Assembly: GCA_013791855.1 (NCBI GenBank)
Contig: VMTA01000011.1
Span: forward strand, 1-64,000
Source: Sideroxydans sp.
Lineage (GTDB): Bacteria > Pseudomonadota > Gammaproteobacteria > Burkholderiales > Gallionellaceae
Length of the DNA stretch: 64,000 bases
Direction: 5' to 3'
In this document: piece after piece, positions 16,555 through 25,238 of the stretch
How positions within the stretch are numbered: the first letter of the stretch is position 1
Layout of the letters: each line of letters opens with the position of its first letter
The notes under the pieces: model-generated
What the model saw: the letters and a program-made list of their open reading frames with translations, nothing else
What the model was told of the DNA's origin: nothing
Database searches by the model: none
Translations under genes and position numbers: made by a program

Positions 16555-17823
16555 TCATAAATGGGCCTTTTGGCGCCGCATCAGGTGCAGCCCGATACCA
16601 ACCCCCACCACGCTCAGCGCCACCACATACCAGGCCGGCACCTGCGCGCCAAGCACCGGCACCAGCAAGCTGACCAGCACCGGCGTCATACCGCCGAACA
16701 CGGCATAGGCCACGTTGTAGGAGAAGGACAGACCGGAGAAACGCACGGCGGGCGGGAACTGCATCACGGCGGCGCTGGGCACTACGCCGATCACGCCGAC
16801 GAAGAAACCGTTCAGGGCGTACAACATATATAAGTGTTCCGTGCCGCTCGCCAGTTGCTGGTAGAGCAGCCATGAGGTCGCGCCCAATGCCACACAGCCG
16901 TAGGCGAGTACGCGCCCCGCGCCGTAGCGGTCGGCCAGCGCGCCGAACACGACGCAGCCTATGGTGAGCGCCAAGGTGGCGAAGCTATTGGCGGTGAGCG
17001 CGGTGGCGCCGGGAATGGCGAACAACTTCTGCATCAGGGTCGGCGTCATCAAAATCATCACCACCACGGCGGCGGAGAGCAGCCAGGTCATCAGCATGGT
17101 GAGCACCACAGCCGGGCGGTGTGCGCGCACCACCTTCTTCAGAGGCAACTCGTCGGCCAGTTGCTGGCGTGCCTGCATCTCCTTGAACACCGGCGTCTCT
17201 TGCAGGTATTGGCGCAGCCACACGGCGAGCAGGCCGAACACGCCGCCGAGGATGAACGGCACGCGCCAGCCTTCGGCCAGCAGTGCGGCAGGATCGTAGG
17301 CATGATTGACCGCCGTCGCCACCAGCGAGCCGAGCAGGATGCCGCCGGTCAATCCGGCGGTGAGCGTGCCGCAGGCGAAACCGACGTGGCGTGGCGGCAC
17401 ATGCTCAGCCACGAACACCCAGGCACCCGGCACCTCACCGCCGATGGCCGCGCCCTGCAACACGCGCAAGGCCAGCAACAGCAACGGTGCGGCGATACCC
17501 AATGTGGCATAGGTGGGCAGCAGACCGATGAGCAAAGTCGGCACTGCCATCAGCAGGATGCTGAGCATGAACATGCGCTTGCGGCCGAACAGATCGCCGA
17601 AGTGCGCCATGATGATGCCGCCCAGCGGACGCGCCAGATAGCCGGCGGCGAAGATGCCGAAGGTCTGCACCTGACGCAGCCAGTCTGGCATGTCGGGCGG
17701 GAAGAACAGTTGCGAGATGGCTGCCGCGAAGAACACGAAGATGACGAAGTCGTAGAACTCCAGCGCGCCGCCCAGCGCGGCCAGCGTCAGCGTGCGGTAA
17801 TCATTGCGCGTCAGGCTGGACAC
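16555..17823 (-). CDS. MFS transporter, metabolite:H+ symporter type
   Basis: The protein of about 422 residues has 12 predicted membrane helices and MHS-family features: LEFYDFVIFVFFAAAISQLFFP in helix 1, then GYLARPLGGIIMAHFGDLFGRKRMF in the helix 2-3 loop. Related transporters carry carboxylates, betaine or proline; the substrate here cannot be read. I prefer the GTG start at 17823 because GGAGGAAAC precedes it; an ATG six codons earlier lacks a ribosome site. It overlaps the upstream membrane-protein gene by 23 bases. Confidence 0.85.
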   Translation of the reverse strand: MSSLTRNDYRTLTLAALGGALEFYDFVIFVFFAAAISQLFFPPDMPDWLRQVQTFGIFAAGYLARPLGGIIMAHFGDLFGRKRMFMLSILLMAVPTLLIGLLPTYATLGIAAPLLLLALRVLQGAAIGGEVPGAWVFVAEHVPPRHVGFACGTLTAGLTGGILLGSLVATAVNHAYDPAALLAEGWRVPFILGGVFGLLAVWLRQYLQETPVFKEMQARQQLADELPLKKVVRAHRPAVVLTMLMTWLLSAAVVVMILMTPTLMQKLFAIPGATALTANSFATLALTIGCVVFGALADRYGAGRVLAYGCVALGATSWLLYQQLASGTEHLYMLYALNGFFVGVIGVVPSAAVMQFPPAVRFSGLSFSYNVAYAVFGGMTPVLVSLLVPVLGAQVPAWYVVALSVVGVGIGLHLMRRQKAHL

Positions 17824-18418
17824 GTTTCCTCCGCAAGACATATTGCAGGTTCACCTTGATCGTCACCCACAGCGCATAGATGGCCAGCGGCGCATCGATC
17901 AGGTAATCCCACAGATTGGTCGATTCGAGCACGTTGAAACTCCAGCCGGTCGCGGCCAGCGCGAACACCAGCGGCAGCAGATAGAGACCGCGCCGCATCA
18001 GCCACAGCGCGAGCAGCGCCAGCATCAACAGCAGCGCGACACCGCCATAGCCGGAACGGTACGGGTCGAGCGAGCCCAGTCCCAGCGCGAACGGATACAG
18101 CAGCAGTGCCAGCACCGCGAGGAAGCCGAGCAAGGCACTGCGCTCGCGCGCATCCCACGGCGGTGTCACCTTGAACAATCGTGCATACACCGCGACCGAC
18201 AACAGCAGCATGCTGGTGATGCTCAGATCGCCCACCATGCCGCGCAGCCAGATAGTCAGCGACCAGCCCGCAACGGGGAACATCACCAGCACATAACCCA
18301 GCCCCGCGAGCAATGCGCGGCGCTTGCCGTCGAGGCGTTGCGCATACGGCAGACGCAGGGCGAACAGCAGCCACACCAGCGCCAGTCCGCTCAATCCCAT
18401 CCAGTCGGTGAACAACAT
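17801..18418 (-). CDS. Integral membrane protein of unknown function
   Basis: The 205-residue protein has about six hydrophobic helices (e.g. GLALVWLLFALRL, ALLLMLALLALWLM, LYLLPLVFALAATGW). I do not recognise the family. The ATG at 18418 shares a base with the stop of the sialidase-fold gene (TGATG), so it is translationally coupled to the envelope-glycan operon, and it overlaps the MFS gene downstream. Confidence 0.75.
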   Translation of the reverse strand: MLFTDWMGLSGLALVWLLFALRLPYAQRLDGKRRALLAGLGYVLVMFPVAGWSLTIWLRGMVGDLSITSMLLLSVAVYARLFKVTPPWDARERSALLGFLAVLALLLYPFALGLGSLDPYRSGYGGVALLLMLALLALWLMRRGLYLLPLVFALAATGWSFNVLESTNLWDYLIDAPLAIYALWVTIKVNLQYVLRRKRVQPDAQ

Positions 18419-19794
18419 CACTGGCCTCCCTTCGCGTCCAGCCGGCTCTTCAGCCAGCGTGCGTCGATGCGCACATGTTTGATGAAGGTGCGGTTCCAGG
18501 TGTACGCCAGATGGATGTCGCCGTTGCGCGTCTGGATCATATAAGGGTAGGAGAACTCGAAATGGCAGCTGCCGCCGCCCACCACCTTAGGCCGTGCCGA
18601 CTCGACATAGGGCGCGAGAATTTCCGCGTCCGCCTTGCGCAGCAAGGGGTCGCTGCTGCGCAACAACATCTCCGTGACACCCAGACAGTCGCCTTCCGAC
18701 ATCTCCTTGTTGCGCAGCACGTTCATCTCTTCCAGCCGGTGCAGTTCATGCCAGCTTGCGCCGCCGTCTTCCGACAATTGCAGACTCAGCGATTCGCGTC
18801 CATGGTCCTGGTCGTTCAGCACCGCCAGCAAGCGGCCGTCTTCCAGCGCCAGCGCGGTCAGCGCGGCATCGGGATTGCGCATGGAATTCTTGTGCGGTGC
18901 CGCCCAGTGACGGCCGCCGTCTTCGCTCGCCATCACCACCACGCGCTTGTCCGCATCCTTGCCGGAATAGCGATTGAGCACCAGCGCATCTTTCTCGCTG
19001 CGCACCAGCACCACCGGCTGCAGCGTGCCTTGCCCGCCGGGTGCCAGACGCTGCTTGTCGATCACCTTGCCGGAATGGTCCAAGCGCAGGATCTCTGAGA
19101 ACTTGCTGATGAACTCGTGATACACCGGCAAGCCCATGGTGCCGTCGGCATAGAAGAACGGCGCGCCCTTCACCAGCGTGCTGATGTTGATGAACGGCGA
19201 GGTGACCAGTCGGCGCGGCGTGCTCCAGCTTTCACCTTCATCATTCGAGGTCATCAAGGTGATGGAGCTGCCGGCCCAGCCGCCCAGCGACACCGTCACA
19301 TAGAACAGCCACAGCTCGCCGTTCGCTGCGCGCACCGCCACCGGATTGCCGACCTTGGCGATGTAGCGATGCAGGCCGCGTTGCGTGCTGTTGCGCCCCG
19401 CCACTTCCTGCTCGCGCCACCAAGTGTTCGCGGTCGGGTCGTAGATCGCGCTGTTGATGGTGACATCCGCCGCGCCTTCGCGGCTGCCGGAGAACCAGAA
19501 CGCGCGCAGACGGCCGTCCTTCAGCTCCACCAGCGAGGCGGCATGGGTGGAGGTGTGCTGGCGGCTGGAGACCAGATGCGCTTCCAGCTTGCCCATCACC
19601 ACGCGCGGCTGCGGCGGCTCCGCACGGCGACCACGATAGCGCTTCACCGGCGCGGGTGCCGGTTCGGCATCCAGCACCACCGGTTCCGGCAGGCGGAAAT
19701 CAAAACCCAGTTGCCAGCTGGCGGCCTTGGACAATGCCAAAGTGAACGCCACCAGCACGAACGCCAGTAAAGCGAGGCGCTTATATTTCCCCAT
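18418..19794 (-). CDS. BNR/sialidase-fold exported protein
   Basis: The 458-residue protein starts with a basic N-terminus and one hydrophobic helix (LALLAFVLVAFTLALS), so it is exported or membrane-anchored. It then shows a beta-propeller with Asp-box repeats S-x-D-x-G-x-x-W: TSNDEGESW, SEDGGRHW and SEDGGASW. This is the exo-alpha-sialidase-like (BNR_2) family. True sialidase activity is not certain. The start overlaps the stop of the ArnT-like gene (TGATG). In this operon it may trim or bind surface glycans. Confidence 0.82.
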   Translation of the reverse strand: MGKYKRLALLAFVLVAFTLALSKAASWQLGFDFRLPEPVVLDAEPAPAPVKRYRGRRAEPPQPRVVMGKLEAHLVSSRQHTSTHAASLVELKDGRLRAFWFSGSREGAADVTINSAIYDPTANTWWREQEVAGRNSTQRGLHRYIAKVGNPVAVRAANGELWLFYVTVSLGGWAGSSITLMTSNDEGESWSTPRRLVTSPFINISTLVKGAPFFYADGTMGLPVYHEFISKFSEILRLDHSGKVIDKQRLAPGGQGTLQPVVLVRSEKDALVLNRYSGKDADKRVVVMASEDGGRHWAAPHKNSMRNPDAALTALALEDGRLLAVLNDQDHGRESLSLQLSEDGGASWHELHRLEEMNVLRNKEMSEGDCLGVTEMLLRSSDPLLRKADAEILAPYVESARPKVVGGGSCHFEFSYPYMIQTRNGDIHLAYTWNRTFIKHVRIDARWLKSRLDAKGGQ

Positions 19795-21512
19795 CAACGA
19801 CACCCTTCCTCATTCTGTATTCCCTCTCCGTTGCCAGCCGGTGCACGCAACAGCCATTCGCGCACGAACAGCTGCTGCATCACGTCGCCGCCCAGCATGG
19901 CTTTGATCTCTTCATCGTTATGCCGGCCGCGTATCTCCAGACGCGAGCCGACCACTTCACATTCCGCACAGGGTTCGTCCTGCAAGGGCAACTGCACAGC
20001 GAACAGCGCATAGCGCGCTTTCAACTCATCCACCGGGACCGGCGGCTGCGCATGGTAACCGTGAATGCGCGCAGCGGGCAGCAGGAATCGATAGTCCTCC
20101 CAGCTGGCGCGGAAATCGCACGGCACCCATACGTCCCTATCCTGCGTCGCCTGTTGTGCGGCGACATCGTAGCGCCCCGCCGCGCCGTCGAAGGGGCGCA
20201 GGAACATGGCGAGCACGAGCAAGGTCAGCAAGGCCGCGACAGTGCTCAAACCGCGCGTCCAGCGTGCCGCGTAGATCGCCAACGCAACCAGCAACAGGGT
20301 GACTACAAGCACCGACCAGAACACCGCGTCGTACAAGCCTGCCATCTGCGCATCCAGGTTGTACGCGAGCCAGCCGAACAAGGCGAGCACCGCGACCGAG
20401 GCCAGCAGGCTGACGACGAAGGCGATGCGCGGGATGCGTTGCCAGTTCAGGGCCAGCAGCAAGGCCACGCCCGGCATGGCATCCAGCAGGTAGCGTGCCG
20501 AACGCTGGCTGGGAATGGCGAAGATCACGAACAGCACCATCATCCACATCCACACCATGCGCTCGTCGTCGTTCATGCGGTAGCGGCGTTGCCACGCGAC
20601 CGCGAACAGGCCTATCACCGGGAAGGCGAGCAGGCCCGCATTGAGCGGATAGCCGAGCAACAACACCCACACGCTGCTGCCGCCCCATAACAACTTGGCC
20701 CAATAGCTGCCGCCGTGCGGGTCGAACTTGCCGGCGTTCTCGCCCAGCACGAACTCCTGCCACACCGCCTGCGGATCGGGATCGAGCGCGAACCACAACG
20801 CGAACAGACCCAGCGCAACGACACCAACGATCACCAGCTTCGTCACATCGTGCAGCAGGAAGGGCCGCAGACGATAACGGCGCTGGTACAGATACCACCA
20901 GGTCAGCGCGATGCCGACCGGCGCGAGCAGCGCGAACGATTTATACAGCAGGCCGATGCCGGTGAAGAGGCCGAGCAACAGCGGCACGGCGAAGCGTGAA
21001 TCGAAAGCACGCTCGCGCCAGTACAGCAAAGTGAAGAACGGCAGGAACAGCCAGAACGTCTCGGCCGGATTGACCAGATAGGGACGCCCGAAACGATAGG
21101 TGCTGAAGAAAGCGAGGAAGACCAGCGCCGCTGTAGCGCCCACCGCGCATTCGCCGCCCAGCTTGCGCCCGAGCAGGAACACCAGCCAAGCGGTGAGCAG
21201 GGTGTAGATCACGCTCGGGTAACGCAGATGCCAGCGGTCCCATTCCGTCGCCCATTCAGTGGAGACGATGCCCTGCCAGAACAACAGCGGCGGTTTGGTG
21301 TTGCGCATGTGATCGAGATTCGATTGCAGCGGCAGCCAGTCGCCGCTCAGCGCGGTGAGGCGGGTGATATGCGCATACACGTTCTCGTCGCCGTTGCGCG
21401 GGATGTGCAGACCGTCCAGCGCGTAGAAGTAGACGAACACGGCCAGTGCCACCGCCGCCAGATATTGCAGCGGACGCGATTCGGCAACATGTCTCATCGT
21501 GTCGCGCAACAT
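19794..21512 (-). CDS. ArnT-like glycosyltransferase (PMT_2/GT83-type)
   Basis: The 572-residue membrane protein has about ten or more hydrophobic helices and the GDENVYAHI segment after the first helix, typical of the acidic catalytic loop of PMT/ArnT enzymes. These transfer sugars from undecaprenyl-phosphate carriers to lipid or protein acceptors in the periplasm. It begins 1 base after the GtrA stop. Together with GtrA, which flips lipid-linked sugars, it would decorate the outer envelope (inference). Confidence 0.85.
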   Translation of the reverse strand: MLRDTMRHVAESRPLQYLAAVALAVFVYFYALDGLHIPRNGDENVYAHITRLTALSGDWLPLQSNLDHMRNTKPPLLFWQGIVSTEWATEWDRWHLRYPSVIYTLLTAWLVFLLGRKLGGECAVGATAALVFLAFFSTYRFGRPYLVNPAETFWLFLPFFTLLYWRERAFDSRFAVPLLLGLFTGIGLLYKSFALLAPVGIALTWWYLYQRRYRLRPFLLHDVTKLVIVGVVALGLFALWFALDPDPQAVWQEFVLGENAGKFDPHGGSYWAKLLWGGSSVWVLLLGYPLNAGLLAFPVIGLFAVAWQRRYRMNDDERMVWMWMMVLFVIFAIPSQRSARYLLDAMPGVALLLALNWQRIPRIAFVVSLLASVAVLALFGWLAYNLDAQMAGLYDAVFWSVLVVTLLLVALAIYAARWTRGLSTVAALLTLLVLAMFLRPFDGAAGRYDVAAQQATQDRDVWVPCDFRASWEDYRFLLPAARIHGYHAQPPVPVDELKARYALFAVQLPLQDEPCAECEVVGSRLEIRGRHNDEEIKAMLGGDVMQQLFVREWLLRAPAGNGEGIQNEEGCR

Positions 21513-21513
21513 G

Positions 21514-22017
21514 TCAGTTCTTGCGTTCTCGCAGCGCAGCGGCCTTGAACTTGAGACGGCCGAAGGTCCAGATGTCGTTGAGCAGGAAGTTCAGCACGCT
21601 GGTGACGCCGATGGCGATGAAGTTCGCGATCAGGTAATAGACATGCGGTGCCAGCAGATTGGTGAACATGAACTGCAAGGCGATGCTCACGCCGCAGGCC
21701 AGCGTGTATTGCCCGAACTGCACCAGCCAGGGACGGTGATGCAACTCGACACGGTCCTTCCATGTCCACAGCCGGTTCCAGAAGAAATTGTTCAGCGTCG
21801 CAAGGAAGATCGCCACGGACAGCGAGGCATTGAGCAGCAGCCAATCCACCTGCCCAGCCACACTCTGCACATGGAAGACATGCTCCTGCATGACATACAG
21901 CGCGCCCTGATTGACCACGATGCCGGAGACGCCGACGGTGCCAAACTTGAGGAAGCGGACCGAGAACAGGCGTCGCAGCAGCGACGCCGTGCGCATGCGC
22001 AGCTTGAACGGCGTCAT
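21514..22017 (-). CDS. GtrA-like lipid-linked sugar flippase
   Basis: The 167-residue protein has four hydrophobic helices and family features: FLKFGTVGVSGIVVNQGALYVM at the start and LNNFFWNRLWTWKDR in the middle. GtrA proteins move undecaprenyl-phosphate-sugar across the inner membrane. The ATG at 22017 overlaps the upstream stop as ATGA, so I prefer it to earlier starts. Confidence 0.88.
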   Translation of the reverse strand: MTPFKLRMRTASLLRRLFSVRFLKFGTVGVSGIVVNQGALYVMQEHVFHVQSVAGQVDWLLLNASLSVAIFLATLNNFFWNRLWTWKDRVELHHRPWLVQFGQYTLACGVSIALQFMFTNLLAPHVYYLIANFIAIGVTSVLNFLLNDIWTFGRLKFKAAALRERKN

Positions 22018-23270
22018 GCGGCAGGCTGCTCCTGCAGCAACGCGTGCGCCCGTTCCAGCACTTGCGTCGGCGTGATGCGCTTCAGACACTGGTTGTCACC
22101 GTCGCACGGCGAGTTGCGGTGGTTATACGCCGTCAGGCAGGGCGAACAGGACAACGCCGTGTACAGGCAATGGATGTTGGGTGCGAGCGGACTGTACAGC
22201 GCGGGTGTCTCCGGCCCGAAGAACACCAGCGTGGGCAGCGATGTGAGCGCTGCGAACTGGCCCGGGCCGCCGTCGTTGGTCACCAGCAGCGCTGCGCGCT
22301 GGAACACAGCCAGCAGATGACGCACGTTGCGCGTATAGCCGGTCAGATCGATGCAATGGTCATGCTGGCAATGCGCCACGATGCGTTTTGCCAGTGGCTT
22401 GGCATCGGGCAGGCCGATCAGCCCCACCACATAGCCCTCGCGCAGCAGGGTATAGCACAGTTGTTCGTAGTATTCGGGCGGCCAGGCGCGGATGGGCAGG
22501 ATGCCGCCGTCGGGATAGACCAGCACCAGTTTCTTGCCTGACAGCACAGGAAAATCTTTTTCCAGTTGCGCGATCTCGCGCGCCACTTCGCCTTCCTCGA
22601 ACTGCAGCAGTGGCGGTGCGCCGACTGCACCGGGTGCGCGTTTGGCGAGAGGACGGCCGCTGCACTCGATGGCCTCGACCATGGTCAGGAACTGTTGCGA
22701 CAGATGCTGGTAGGGGTTGTACATCACCTTGCGGTTCATGAACGAGCCGCGATACAGACCTTCCTGCGTGTGCGCCTCGAAACCGACACGTACCTTTGCA
22801 CCGGACAGGTAGGAGAAGATGCTGCTGATGCGCGTGAACAGTTCGCAGTCGATCACCACATCGAAGTCCAGCGCGCGCATCTTGCGGATCGCCTTCAGGC
22901 TGTCCCCGGCCAGATCGCCCAGCGCCTTGTCGTTGAGGGTGATGACGTTCTCCTTGGGCATCACGCCTTGCAGGTCGAGCACTTCGCGGTTCTTGCGGAA
23001 CATCAGCATGTACAGCTCGGCACCGGGATAGCGGCGTTTAAGTTCAGCGAACATGGGCTGCGCCAGCACCAGACTGCCCATCTCGGACAGCAGCACGATC
23101 AGGATGCGCTTGGGTTGGGATACCACGAAAGGCGCGACGAACGCCGACTTCAATCGCTCATAGAGCGACAAGGCTGCGCAGATGGGTACTCCGGCCAGCC
23201 GGTCGACGGCTCTCTGGAAATCGATATTCAATGGATGGTCCCATGCTTGAAAAAAGACCGAATGCGGCAT
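22014..23270 (-). CDS. Glycosyltransferase family 9 (heptosyltransferase-like)
   Basis: The protein of about 418 residues has the GT9 core: PKRILIVLLSEMGSLVLAQPMF near residue 60 and LLVTNDGGPGQFAALTSLPTLVFFGPETPALYSPL in the C-terminal donor-binding domain. GT9 enzymes add heptose to lipopolysaccharide core. It opens a six-gene minus-strand operon. A cysteine-rich end (CSPCLTAYNHRNSPCDGDNQCL) resembles that of several GT9 proteins. The start is uncertain; an ATG three codons earlier is possible. Confidence 0.85.
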   Translation of the reverse strand: MPHSVFFQAWDHPLNIDFQRAVDRLAGVPICAALSLYERLKSAFVAPFVVSQPKRILIVLLSEMGSLVLAQPMFAELKRRYPGAELYMLMFRKNREVLDLQGVMPKENVITLNDKALGDLAGDSLKAIRKMRALDFDVVIDCELFTRISSIFSYLSGAKVRVGFEAHTQEGLYRGSFMNRKVMYNPYQHLSQQFLTMVEAIECSGRPLAKRAPGAVGAPPLLQFEEGEVAREIAQLEKDFPVLSGKKLVLVYPDGGILPIRAWPPEYYEQLCYTLLREGYVVGLIGLPDAKPLAKRIVAHCQHDHCIDLTGYTRNVRHLLAVFQRAALLVTNDGGPGQFAALTSLPTLVFFGPETPALYSPLAPNIHCLYTALSCSPCLTAYNHRNSPCDGDNQCLKRITPTQVLERAHALLQEQPAA

Positions 23271-23325
23271 GACCGGCATTCGGCGCCACACGATTATCGG
23301 CTAAAGCGCCATCCCGGACAAGCGA

Positions 23326-23466
23326 GCAGGCTGTTGGAAAACGTAGCGAGGATGGGCAGATGCAAGGCGCACGGCGCGCAGGAACCGGAATGTACAAAGT
23401 ACATGAGGATTCCGAGCACCGCGCAACACTGCAGATGACCACCGCAGTAGTTTTCCAGCAGTCTGC
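23326..23466. repeat. ~140-bp dispersed hairpin element, copy A
   Basis: The 141-base element has complementary ends (GCAGGCTGTTGGAAAAC against GTTTTCCAGCAGTCTGC) and internal blocks CGTAGCGAGGATG, GATGCAAGGCGC and CACCGCGCAACACTGCAGATGACCACC. The same blocks in the same order occur at 30607-30750 and, inverted, at 57184-57323. It fills the gap between the divergent GT9 and kinase genes. Confidence 0.85.
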
Positions 23467-23513
23467 CGGGCCCCGACTGTTCGCGCCTTCTTACTTGGTG
23501 TAAATTGCCGCGC

Positions 23514-24821
23514 ATGGAAGCAACCACCACATCCCCGCAAACGACCCAGCCCCCCGCCTTCCTTGGCAATTACCGCATCCTTCGCAAGATAGGCCACGGT
23601 GCGACCAGCGAAGTGTTCCTGGGGTTCGATCCGTTCAGCAAACGCGAAGTCGCGATCAAGGTCATCAAACAGTCCTTCCTAGAAGACACGCGCAATGGCC
23701 GCCAGAACCGCAAACACCTGCAGAACGAGGCCGCGCTGTCCGGTACGCTGAACCACCCGCACATCGTCGACATGTATGAGGCGGTGATCGCCGACGACAT
23801 CAGTTATATCGCGATGGAATTCGTGCCCGGCGGCACACTGGAACAGCACATCCATTCCGACAACCTGCTGCCGCTGGATGCCGTGGTGGCGCGCATGTAC
23901 GAATGCTGCCGCGCGCTCAACTATGCGCAATACAACGGCGTCATCCACCGCGACATCAAGCCGGCCAACCTGCTGCTGACCGCGGACGGCCAGGTCAAGA
24001 TATCCGACCTGGGTGCCGCGGTGCGCATGGACATCGAACAGACGCAGAGCAACGTCGGCTCGCCCAACTATATGTCGCCGGAACAGGTGCGCGGCGAATC
24101 GCTGTCGCACCTGACCGACATCTACTCGCTGGGGGTCGTGATGTACCGCCTGCTCACCGGCCATTCGCCCTACAGCCCGAAGAATCTGGCGCATCTGTAC
24201 CAGCAGATCATGAACGAGATGCCGCCCATGCCGACCTCGCTGCGCAAGGACCTGCCGCCGCAGCTGGAACGCATCGTGATGCGCGCCCTGCAGAAGAATC
24301 CGGAAGACCGCTATGCCAGCTGGCGCGAGTTCGGCGACGAACTGGCCGCACTCGGCCATTTCGAGAAGAGCGACCTCGAAGTAGCCGAGAACGAGAAGTA
24401 CAAGATCTTGCGCAAGATGAAGTTCTTCAGCGACTTCAGCGACCTGGAGCTGTGGGAAGTGCTGCGCATCGCCGAATGGCATAAACAGCCCGAGAAGACC
24501 GTGCTGATGCGCGAGAACGAGATGAGCGACGCCATCTATTTCATCATCGACGGCAGCGTCAGCGTCACGCGCGGCACACGGCTATTGATCGCCCTGCGCG
24601 GCGGCGACTGCTGCGGCGAGATGGCCTACATCCGCGGCAAACAACTGCCGCGCTCAGCCACGGTCACCGCCAACACCGAGATATCAGTGATGAAGCTCGA
24701 CCCGCAACAGATGGTGCAACTTTCCGACAGCTGCCAGAGCCATTTCAATCAGGCCTTCCTTTACGTGCTCGCCGAACGCCTGCGTCTGGCCGACGAGCGC
24801 ATCTCGCGTCTGGTCAGTTAG
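23514..24821 (+). CDS. Ser/Thr protein kinase with C-terminal cyclic-nucleotide-binding domain
   Basis: The 435-residue protein has a eukaryotic-type kinase domain (about 17-280): glycine loop IGHGATSEVF, Lys in EVAIKVI, catalytic loop HRDIKPANLL, DLG in place of DFG, and SPEQ. Residues 300-420 look like a cNMP/Crp-like effector domain (FSDFSDLELWEVL, GGDCCGEMAYIRGKQLPRSATV). No membrane helix is seen, so it is cytosolic. Activity may respond to cyclic nucleotides; an adenylate cyclase is also in this window. The start at 23514 is preferred over a TTG three codons earlier. Confidence 0.9.
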   Translation: MEATTTSPQTTQPPAFLGNYRILRKIGHGATSEVFLGFDPFSKREVAIKVIKQSFLEDTRNGRQNRKHLQNEAALSGTLNHPHIVDMYEAVIADDISYIAMEFVPGGTLEQHIHSDNLLPLDAVVARMYECCRALNYAQYNGVIHRDIKPANLLLTADGQVKISDLGAAVRMDIEQTQSNVGSPNYMSPEQVRGESLSHLTDIYSLGVVMYRLLTGHSPYSPKNLAHLYQQIMNEMPPMPTSLRKDLPPQLERIVMRALQKNPEDRYASWREFGDELAALGHFEKSDLEVAENEKYKILRKMKFFSDFSDLELWEVLRIAEWHKQPEKTVLMRENEMSDAIYFIIDGSVSVTRGTRLLIALRGGDCCGEMAYIRGKQLPRSATVTANTEISVMKLDPQQMVQLSDSCQSHFNQAFLYVLAERLRLADERISRLVS

Positions 24822-24851
24822 AATCGCGCCCTTTCAAAGGAGGAGCAAGTC

Positions 24852-25238
24852 ATGGCACAAAAGACCATCATACAAACACCCGACGCACCCGCCGCCATCG
24901 GCACCTATTCGCAGGCAGTGCGTGTCAACGACACCGTCTACCTGTCCGGCCAGATCGGACTCGACCCGATCAGCATGCAGATGGTGGATGGCATCGAAGA
25001 ACAGATCCACCGTGTATTCCAGAACCTGCGCGCGGTCGCCAATGCCGCCGGTGGCAGCCTGGACGACGTGGTCAAGCTCAACATCTTCCTGACCGACCTG
25101 ATCCACTTCGCCAAGGTCAACGAGATCATGGCAAGCTACTTCCGCCAGCCCTACCCCGCACGCGCCGCCGTCGGTGTCGCCACCCTGCCGCGCGGCGCGC
25201 TGGTGGAAGCGGACGGGGTGCTCGTGCTGCAGGATTGA
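24852..25238 (+). CDS. ridA: RidA, enamine/imine deaminase
   Basis: The 128-residue protein is a YjgF/YER057c/UK114 member: [22 protein letters not shown], then [20 protein letters not shown] and the signature [20 protein letters not shown] with the arginine that binds the substrate carboxylate. RidA hydrolyses reactive 2-aminoacrylate formed by PLP enzymes. GGAGGAGC precedes the start. The stop overlaps the TTG start of recG. Confidence 0.95.
   Translation: MAQKTIIQTPDAPAAIGTYSQAVRVNDTVYLSGQIGLDPISMQMVDGIEEQIHRVFQNLRAVANAAGGSLDDVVKLNIFLTDLIHFAKVNEIMASYFRQPYPARAAVGVATLPRGALVEADGVLVLQD

Noticed and set aside
18418-19794. Sialic acid catabolism
   Set aside because: No nan genes or sialic acid transporter were found; the BNR fold alone does not prove sialidase activity.
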